A DNA stretch of 64,000 bases, taken from Nemophila menziesii. Its lineage: Eukaryota; Streptophyta; Magnoliopsida; Boraginales; Hydrophyllaceae. Shown here piece after piece: positions 57,660 to 64,000 of this stretch (positions are counted from its first letter, which is position 1; each line of letters begins with the position of its first letter). The stretch spans positions 24,691,505 through 24,755,504 of the forward strand of contig JARWIR010000003.1 in the NCBI GenBank assembly GCA_029959085.1, given 5' to 3'. Both the position numbers and the translations under genes were made by a program. The notes beneath the pieces are model-generated. The model did not search any database, was not told the origin of the DNA, and worked only from the letters and a program-made list of their open reading frames with translations.

Positions 57660-58225
57660 CTCAAAACCGACATCACAGCTTCCCCCGGTTTCGAAAATCC
57701 GGGTACCCGGTTCCGCGTCGCTGTGACGGCGCGGACAATTACTTAAAAGAATTTTTTTTTCAAACCTCAAAACGCACCAAAACGCTAGACCCCAAGACGC
57801 GGGGTCAGAACTTTTGCTCGTCGAAACCGGGTACCCTGTTTTGCAGAATGCGGGTTCCCGGTTTTTCATCGATGGCGCGAGCCAAAACGCACCAAAACGC
57901 AACCTCCCAAGACGCCGGGTCAGAGAAAATCCAAAAGTTACAGCTCCGAAACCGGGTACCCGGTTTTGCCAAATGCGGGTTCCCGGTTTTGTGTCGATGG
58001 CGCGAATCAAAACGCAGCAAAACGCAAGCTACCAAAACGCTGGGTCAGAGATCTTCACAAGTCACAGCACCAAAACCGGGTTCCCGGATTTGAAAATCCG
58101 GGTACCCGGTTCTGACGCTGTGTCGTGAACCCAAAGCGCCAAGTGTTGCATGTATAAGGTTGGTACCAGCTCCAAAACTGGGTTCCCGGTTTTTGCAAAA
58201 CCGGGTACCCGGTTTCCCCTGGACA
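57660..58225 (-). repeat. Tandem array of ~122-bp units with CCGGGTACCCGG palindromes
   Basis: Palindrome pairs (one CCGGGTACCCGG and one CGGGTTCCCGG, about 20-25 bp apart) occur at about 57680-57710, 57828-57862, 57950-57985, 58073-58110 and 58178-58215. Between them CAAAACGCACCAAAACGCAA and a GGGTCAGAG word recur. The period is about 120 bp. Frames through it give only repeated KPGTR/VPGF words and are not genes. It lies between integrase and the third ORF. Confidence 0.75.
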
Positions 58226-58448
58226 TCCAACCTATTTTTCTCCTATTTTCGCCTTATCGACCCCAAACTCGTGACCTTTTTACCCCTGAAATCATAAAAA
58301 ACAACTACCCTTCCTCATTTATTAATAATAAACACTAGAATTACGAAAATCAAACTATTTTACATTGCGAATATTTAAAAACTCAACTAATATACAAAGA
58401 ATTGGCTTTTGTTTAACGTCGTTAATCTCGACGGGTTACCTCACGCTT

Positions 58449-59831
58449 CTAAGGAGCTTCGAGGAGATACATGACCTCCCCGGGATGTGGATCTTCCAAG
58501 CGGTTGGTATCTTCACCTCCATGGTATATCTTTAATCTGTGACCGTTTACCATAAAGGTACGGTTCTCTAGCGGATGTTCTATTTCTATCGCCCCATGAG
58601 GTGTAATTTTGGTCACAATGTATGGACCTGACCACTTAGACCTTAACTTACCCGGATAATTGCTGAACTTTGAATTATACTTCAATACTCTTTGTCCCAC
58701 TTCAAAGTTCTTTGTACGAATCCGATTGTCATGCCATTTCTTCGTGTTTTCTTTGTAAAGTTTAGCATTTTCATAGGCATTCAATCGGAATTCGTCAAGT
58801 CCATTAAGCTTCATCATACGATTCTTACCGGCTAAGATATGATCTAAGTTCAACTGCGCAATCGCCCAATAGGCACCCATTTCAAGTTCTAGAGGTAAGT
58901 GACAAGCCTTACCATACACCATACGATAGGGAGATGCACCAACTGGAGTCTTAAACGCAGTACGATAGGCCCACAACGCATCATCTAACTTCATTGACCA
59001 ATCTTTTATTGTAGGACCAACGGTTTTCTCTAGGATTGACTTGACTTCACGATTCGAAACTTCAGCTTGGCCATTGGATTGTGGATGATATGCAGTAGAT
59101 ACACGGTGTCTTACTCCATATTTCTCTAGAACAGTCTTCAAATATTTATTAACGAAATGAGATCCTCCATCGCTAATAATCACTCTAGGTGTGCCATGTC
59201 TATTGAAAATATGTGATTTCAAGAACTTAATCACCACTCGTTTATCATTGGTAGGTAAATCCACCGCTTCTACCCACTTAGATACATAATCAACAGCTAA
59301 TAAGATGTAGAGGTTACCATTTGAAGGAACGAAAGGACCCATAAAGTCTATACCCCAAACATCGAATATTTCAACTTCTAACACATTGTTACGTGGCATC
59401 TCATCCCTCTTGGATATGTTTCCGGTAAACTGGCATCTCGTACATCTCTTAACATATTCATGACAATCTTTAACAAGAGAAGGCCAGTAGAAACCTGATT
59501 GGATTACCTTAGCAGCAGTTCTATTTCCCTTGAAATGTCCTCCATATAGTGAATCATGGCATCCGGATATAATGGCTTCAGTTTCCTCCCTTGCTACGCA
59601 TCTTCGTATCATTTGGTCAGCACAAACTTTGTAGAGGAAGGGATCCTCCCAAAAGAACTGTCTAGCACGATGAGCTAACCTCTTTCTTTCTTGATAAGTA
59701 GACCCTTCAAGAAAAATACCACTCACCACTAAATTTGCAATATCTGCATACCACGGAGTTTCATAATCACGAACCACGAATAAATTCTTATCAGGAAACT
59801 CTTCTCTAACTGCTTCAGTACCATTATTCAA
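58449..59831 (-). CDS. Athila integrase region
   Basis: An open frame of 460 residues. The zinc-binding HHCC part is at about residues 90-135 ([29 protein letters not shown]). The catalytic core DDE is visible: Asp in [10 protein letters not shown], Asp in [10 protein letters not shown] and Glu in [11 protein letters not shown]. The C-terminal part ([20 protein letters not shown]) is the usual integrase tail without a chromodomain, as in Athila. The frame differs from that of RT-RNase H upstream, so a frameshift between 59956 and 59831 separates them. It integrates the retrotransposon cDNA; this frame itself has no stop. Confidence 0.9.
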   Translation of the reverse strand: MNNGTEAVREEFPDKNLFVVRDYETPWYADIANLVVSGIFLEGSTYQERKRLAHRARQFFWEDPFLYKVCADQMIRRCVAREETEAIISGCHDSLYGGHFKGNRTAAKVIQSGFYWPSLVKDCHEYVKRCTRCQFTGNISKRDEMPRNNVLEVEIFDVWGIDFMGPFVPSNGNLYILLAVDYVSKWVEAVDLPTNDKRVVIKFLKSHIFNRHGTPRVIISDGGSHFVNKYLKTVLEKYGVRHRVSTAYHPQSNGQAEVSNREVKSILEKTVGPTIKDWSMKLDDALWAYRTAFKTPVGASPYRMVYGKACHLPLELEMGAYWAIAQLNLDHILAGKNRMMKLNGLDEFRLNAYENAKLYKENTKKWHDNRIRTKNFEVGQRVLKYNSKFSNYPGKLRSKWSGPYIVTKITPHGAIEIEHPLENRTFMVNGHRLKIYHGGEDTNRLEDPHPGEVMYLLEAP

Positions 59832-59955
59832 TTATGAACCCTCTAATCGCGAAAGATGATCAGCAACCTGATTTTCACAACCTTTTCAGTCTTTGATCTC
59901 TAAATCGAACTCTTGAAGCAATAAAACCCATCTGATTAACCTTGGTTTCACATCC

Positions 59956-61638
59956 TTATTTTTCCATAAGATATCTAATCGTTGAATGATCTGTATAAAC
60001 AATAACTTTCGCTCCAAGAAGATAAGAGCGAAATTTATCAAATGAATATACAACTGCTAGCAACTCTTTTTCTGTAACTGTGTAATTAATTTGAGCACCA
60101 TTAAAAGTTTTACTAGCATAGTAAATCAAATGAAAAACTTTCTCTTTTCTCTGTCCTAATACAGCTCCCATACACAAATCACCCGCATCACACATAACCT
60201 CAAACGGTAAATTCCAATCTGGAGGTAACACTATAGGAGCAGAAATAAGCTTTTCCTTAATTGCTTGGAAAGCCGCTAAACAAGCTTCATCAAAAAGGAA
60301 TTCGGAGTCCTTTTCGAGTAAGTTGCATAACGGTTTAGCAATCTTAGAAAAATCTTTAATAAAACGCCTATAAAAGCCAGCATGGCCAAGAAAACTCCTC
60401 ACCCCTTTAACAGAAACAGGAGGGGGAAAAGTTTTAATTACCTCTATCTTTGCTCTATCAACCTCTAACCCAGCACTCGAAACTTTGTGACCCAGAACGA
60501 TACCTTCGCGAACCATGAAATGACACTTCTCCCAGTTTAGGACCAAATCTGTTTCTTTGCATCTGATTAATACTTTCTCCAAGTTATCCAAACATCTATC
60601 GAAATCATCACCAAACACGGAGAAATCGTCCATAAAAACTTCAAGAAAATTATCAATCATATCCCAGAAGATGGCCATCATACATCTTTGAAAGGTAGCA
60701 GGAGCATTACACAACCCAAATGGCATTCTGCGATATGCAAAAGTACCAAAGGGGCATGTAAACGTAGTTTTATGTTGATCTTCTGGAGCCATGTAAATCT
60801 GATTATACCCGGAGTAGCCATCCAAGAAACAGTAGTATTCTCTTCCGGCTAATTTATCTAACATTTGATCAATGAAGGGTAAAGGAAAGTGATCTTTTCT
60901 GGTGGCTTTGTTCAGCTTTCTGTAATCCATGCAAACTCTCCAACCAACTACCGTTCTTGAAGGAATCACTTCATTTTTATCATTAAGAACTGTTGTCATT
61001 CCTCCTTTCTTCGGTACACAGTGAACTGGGCTCACCCATTCACTACTCGAAATGGGATAAATAATCCCCACATCTAAAAGCTTGATAACCTCCTTCTTCA
61101 CTACATCCTTCATTACGGGCATTAATCTTCTTTGACCTTCAACTGAGCGTGCGTTATCATCTTCAAGTATGATTTTGTGTTGACAATAGGAGGGACTAAT
61201 GCCTTTGATATCAGCAATTGTCCAACCTATCGCCTCTTTGTTGGCTCTTAACACACGCAACAGTTTATCTTCTTGAGGACCTGTTAAATTTGCTGAAACA
61301 ATAACAGGTAAAGTTTCATTAGAACCTAAATACGCATACCTCAAGTGTGCTGGTAACGGTTTTTCTTCCAATTCCGGAGGAGATTCAATTGAACGTTTCT
61401 TTTTAGGAATAATCTCCCCCGGTTCTCTCACAGGTTCATAGGCAAGACGCCTATACTTTGGATTTTCAGAATTGAGAGCTGCCACTGTTTCGGCAAGCTC
61501 TTCCATCATCTCAGGTAAATCTAATGTTAAAGCAGCCTGCAAAACGTCATCATAATTAAAACAATCAAATACCTCTTGTGATGCTTGCTCAACTACATCC
61601 ATTCTGAAACAATCTTCCTGAGAATCTGGGAACTTCAT
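59956..61638 (-). CDS. Athila reverse transcriptase and RNase H
   Basis: An open frame of 560 residues. RT motifs in order are SEWVSPVHCVPKKGG, VCMDYRKLNKATRKDHFPLP, MPFGLCNAPATFQRCMM and the active site FMDDFSVFGD (F-x-DD form, common in gypsy). RNase H starts at about residue 470 with FEVMCDAGDLCMGAVLGQ and continues through YASKTFNGAQINYTVTEKEL to VIVYTDHSTIRYLM. Its catalytic D, E and D are present (CDAGD, TEKEL, YTDHS). A stop closes the frame at 59956, before the integrase. It is in the same frame as the protease piece, with one TAA between. Confidence 0.9.
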   Translation of the reverse strand: MKFPDSQEDCFRMDVVEQASQEVFDCFNYDDVLQAALTLDLPEMMEELAETVAALNSENPKYRRLAYEPVREPGEIIPKKKRSIESPPELEEKPLPAHLRYAYLGSNETLPVIVSANLTGPQEDKLLRVLRANKEAIGWTIADIKGISPSYCQHKIILEDDNARSVEGQRRLMPVMKDVVKKEVIKLLDVGIIYPISSSEWVSPVHCVPKKGGMTTVLNDKNEVIPSRTVVGWRVCMDYRKLNKATRKDHFPLPFIDQMLDKLAGREYYCFLDGYSGYNQIYMAPEDQHKTTFTCPFGTFAYRRMPFGLCNAPATFQRCMMAIFWDMIDNFLEVFMDDFSVFGDDFDRCLDNLEKVLIRCKETDLVLNWEKCHFMVREGIVLGHKVSSAGLEVDRAKIEVIKTFPPPVSVKGVRSFLGHAGFYRRFIKDFSKIAKPLCNLLEKDSEFLFDEACLAAFQAIKEKLISAPIVLPPDWNLPFEVMCDAGDLCMGAVLGQRKEKVFHLIYYASKTFNGAQINYTVTEKELLAVVYSFDKFRSYLLGAKVIVYTDHSTIRYLMEK

Positions 61639-61671
61639 AGCTCGAAATACATTGAATTTGACCTCCTCGTC

Positions 61672-62136
61672 TTAAATTCTCATCGTTAATTCGCCATTTT
61701 CTACATCTATTAATGTACGCCCCGTGGCTAGAAATGGTCTACCCAAAATGATGGGGACATTTCTATCCGCGTTGTATTCAAGTATAACGAAATCAACGGG
61801 AAATATAAGTGTACCTGCCTTAACGAGGACATCTTCAATTCGGCCTTCAGGATGTGCTAGAGACCTGTCTTCCATTTGCAAGACCATAGAGGTGGGTCTT
61901 GCTTCTCCAATTTTTAGCTTATCAAAGATCAACTTGGGCATCAAATTGATGCTCGCACCCAAATCGCATAGTGCTTTAGCTTTCCATTCTTCTCCAATCG
62001 ATATCGGAATCGTGAAACTCCCCGGATCAACTAACTTTGGAGGTAATTTACTCTGACAAATTGCACTACACTCTTCAGGAAGGTCAATCATCTCATTATC
62101 GCAATAAGGCATTTTATTAGTGAGGGCCCTTTTCAA
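61672..62136 (-). CDS. Athila aspartic protease region
   Basis: 154 residues. The active site is ALCDLGASINLMP, with the DLGAS form usual for Athila in place of DT/SGA. The flap-side motif VPIILGRPFLATGRTLIDV follows. The frame opens right where gag ends: a one-base frame change in a T run at about 62133-62137 separates it from gag. It ends at a single in-frame TAA at 61672-61674 before RT. Both interruptions are signs of decay, not known programmed sites. Confidence 0.85.
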   Translation of the reverse strand: MKRALTNKMPYCDNEMIDLPEECSAICQSKLPPKLVDPGSFTIPISIGEEWKAKALCDLGASINLMPKLIFDKLKIGEARPTSMVLQMEDRSLAHPEGRIEDVLVKAGTLIFPVDFVILEYNADRNVPIILGRPFLATGRTLIDVENGELTMRI

Positions 62137-64000
62137 AACTTCGTATACTTAGGAATATCTCGAATAGCCTCTAGTAACGGAATATTGATACTAAGGCCCT
62201 TCACTATGTTTAAGAATTTCTGAAATTCGGCCAAGTCATCCTTTTTCTGAACTCGAGATGGAAACGGTGGTGGAGGGCGATTACTAACAATATCGTCTTT
62301 CTTCTTTGGAATCTCAATCGGCCTCTCTATTTCTTCAACCTCAACATCTTTCTCTTTCTCTTTCTCACCCACTTCCTTCTCTTTTCTTGGAACTTCTTTC
62401 TCTTTCATAACAGGAAAAGGAGGTGGGGGAAGGTTCTTACCACTTCTTAGTGTAACAGCTTTACAATCTTCATGTTGTCTTGGATTTTCTGTGTCACTAG
62501 GGAGTTGCCTTTGTGGACACTGATTGAGCTGTTTCGCAAATTGCTCCATTTGATTCTGCATTAACTTCATATTTGCTTCAGACGCTTGTTGACGTTCCAT
62601 AGCTTGCGTCTGAAGAGCAATTAGACTTTCTACGGTTTTCTGGAGGGTAACAACACCTTCTTGTGGATGGGCAGGTAAGGCTTTTTGGTTCATGGTTCCA
62701 TCGTAAGTGTTTTGAGGAGCTTGTCTCTGAACATAATTTCCCTGATTCTGTCCTCCTTGATAATTGTTGTGTGGTCTTGGATTGAAATTGTTACCTTGGG
62801 GACGCGGCTGATACGCATATGTAGGATTGGCTTCCCCACTAGGATTTGAATATTGAAACCCAGGATGGTTTCTGTTAGGCTGATATCCGTCACCACTTGA
62901 ATTAAAGTTACCTCTGTTGGAGACAAACATCACGGATTCTTGGTTATTCTGACAATTCTCCCAACTATGATCATTAACACCGCAATATTCACATCCATAC
63001 ACCTCTTGTGCAACCTTTACCTCACCTCTTTTGTTCGAAAAACCCTCTTTCACGGCTAAAGTAAGTTGCCTCAATTGTTGTTCTAGTGTGGACTGAATCT
63101 TGGTCTCTAAGGAGTTGAATTTTTCTTCGATGTTGACATTATTTACTCCTCCTCTAACTGGTGTTCTTAAGGTATTCCACCCAACTTCATTATCAACTGT
63201 TCTATCCAAAATAATTTTTGCATACGCAGGTTGAACTCGCAAAAACGCACCACCACACAACAAATCTAAATCTTTCCTAGAGCCACCTTCAAGACCATTA
63301 TAAAAAATCTTCATCTGTTGTTGTTCAGTAAGGTCATGATTCGGGACTCTTCGTAAACATTTCTGAAATCTTGACCAACTTTTACCCAAGGTCTCATCAT
63401 ACTCTTGCTTGAAATGTGTCAACTCTAGCTCAGCATCTAACCTCATATTAGACGGATAATACATGTTGAAAAACGCAGTTTCTAATTGTTCCCAGTTTGT
63501 TATCTTCGTAGGGTCTTGCGTATCGTGCCATTCACTTGCTCCATCTATAACGAAAAATCGAAACACAGCAAAGTACATCTGTTCTTTTGAAACTCCATGT
63601 GTGATGTAAGAATCACATATCTGCTTGAATTTCTGTACTGCTCTAAAAGGATCTTCTCCAGCTTTACCACGAAAATTTCCAAAGTTTTGGAATTGAGCTA
63701 ACATACCTGAATCTGGACGAAACCTCGGGACATCTATATCTGGAGCACCTACCCCTATAGCTGGAGCATAGAAAGGAACTTCTTATGGACCGTTAACAAA
63801 CCATGGATCATGATTAATTACTATCTGAGCTTGGACTTGAGGATTAGGATTTGGTGGCTGAACTTGAGGAATAACTCCTGGCGCTAAAGGTTGGCCATTT
63901 GCATCTAGCTGACCTTGTCCGTTATTTTGTTCGTTCTGAATATTAATGTTCTCCATTCTGTTAATTAATTCTTCTACTTCTAAGGCTTCTTGTTCTCTTC
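62133..64000 (-). pseudogene. Athila gag (N-terminus outside the window)
   Basis: An open frame of 523 codons (63704-62133) continues upstream in the same frame to the window edge, but with a TAA at 63783-63785, so the long frame starts only after a nonsense codon. The core gag domain is at 63700-63150 (FRAVQKFKQICDSYITHGVS, ASEWHDTQDPTKITNWEQLE). A zinc-knuckle-like CEYCGVNDHSWENC follows. The rest is a Gln/Asn/Pro-rich region and a Lys/Glu-rich part (KEKEVGEKEKEKDVEVEEIE). The frame ends IPKYTKF with a frameshift into protease. The same blocks, shortened, appear in the gag remnant at 35302-36493. Confidence 0.88.

Larger units (their letters stand above)
53166..64000 (-). mobile_element. 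Large Athila-lineage Ty3/gypsy retrotransposon (both ends missing from the window)
   Basis: On the minus strand the order is gag (64000-62133), protease (62136-61672), RT-RNase H (61638-59956), integrase (59831-58449), a tandem-repeat block (58225-57660), an extra ORF (57333-54726) and a 3' noncoding part (54700-53166). Domain order and sequence (protease DLGAS, integrase after RNase H) identify Athila. The 5' LTR lies beyond 64000. No polypurine tract or 3' LTR is found at the 53166 end, where a LINE fragment abuts, so that end is truncated. Stops and frameshifts disable gag-pol. Confidence 0.9.

Noticed and set aside
57660..58225. CRISPR array
   Set aside because: The regular repeats are in a plant retrotransposon, the spacers are themselves repeated, and there are no cas genes.
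57483..58230. Overlapping open frames on both strands with repeated KPGTR/VPGF words
   Set aside because: They are translations of the palindromic tandem repeat. Being open on both strands is a by-product of its composition.

Overview
The window looks like nuclear chromosomal DNA of a flowering plant, probably a eudicot. It is AT-rich. The host genes have GT-AG introns, and several encode plastid or mitochondrial targeting peptides. Most of the intergenic space is retrotransposon debris with 5-bp target duplications. The species cannot be named from sequence alone.

Host genes. Six are recognisable: the 3' end of a reticulon-like gene (50-357, +); a nuclear YCF54 gene for chlorophyll biosynthesis (576-1613, -, three exons); plastid ribosomal protein bL17 (23639-24705, -, two exons); a mitochondrial calcium uniporter pore protein (30538-31881, -, two exons); a UCHL5/UCH37-type ubiquitin C-terminal hydrolase (42968-44390, +, five coding exons); and the mitochondrial CBS-domain protein CBSX3 (49973-50866, -, five coding exons). 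All complete exon chains keep frame across the proposed splice sites. The genes are functionally unrelated and are islands between repeats. Four products act in plastids or mitochondria, and the reticulon and hydrolase act elsewhere.

Repeat layers. (1) 1.9-3.7 kb: a broken second copy of the YCF54 promoter plus exon 1, a GAGTACTC-rich spacer and a Tourist-like MITE. (2) 3.9-10.4 kb: a minus-strand L1-type LINE, truncated at its 3' end by an Athila LTR fragment and split by an Athila solo LTR. (3) 12.4-17.4 kb: a decayed copia-like element with odd tandem repeats, split by another Athila solo LTR. (4) 17.4-22.6 kb: a plus-strand LINE remnant split by a solo LTR of a second family. (5) 25.4-29.7 kb: a LINE RT remnant, a tRNA-derived SINE and a Mutator-like element with a 9-bp target duplication. 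(6) 33.3-41.2 kb: a pol-less Athila derivative next to an inverted fragment of the same family. (7) 44.9-47.8 kb: an old LTR relative carrying a hAT-type MITE. (8) 51.7-64 kb: a LINE tail, then a large minus-strand Athila element (gag, protease, RT-RNase H, integrase, extra ORF), itself hit by a solo LTR.

No wholly new biological system was found. The most interesting observations are the YCF54 partial duplication beside a spacer that resembles the interior of the Mutator-like element; arrays of CCGGGTACCCGG-like palindromes found independently in three retroelements; and a clean nested-insertion record with intact target duplications.
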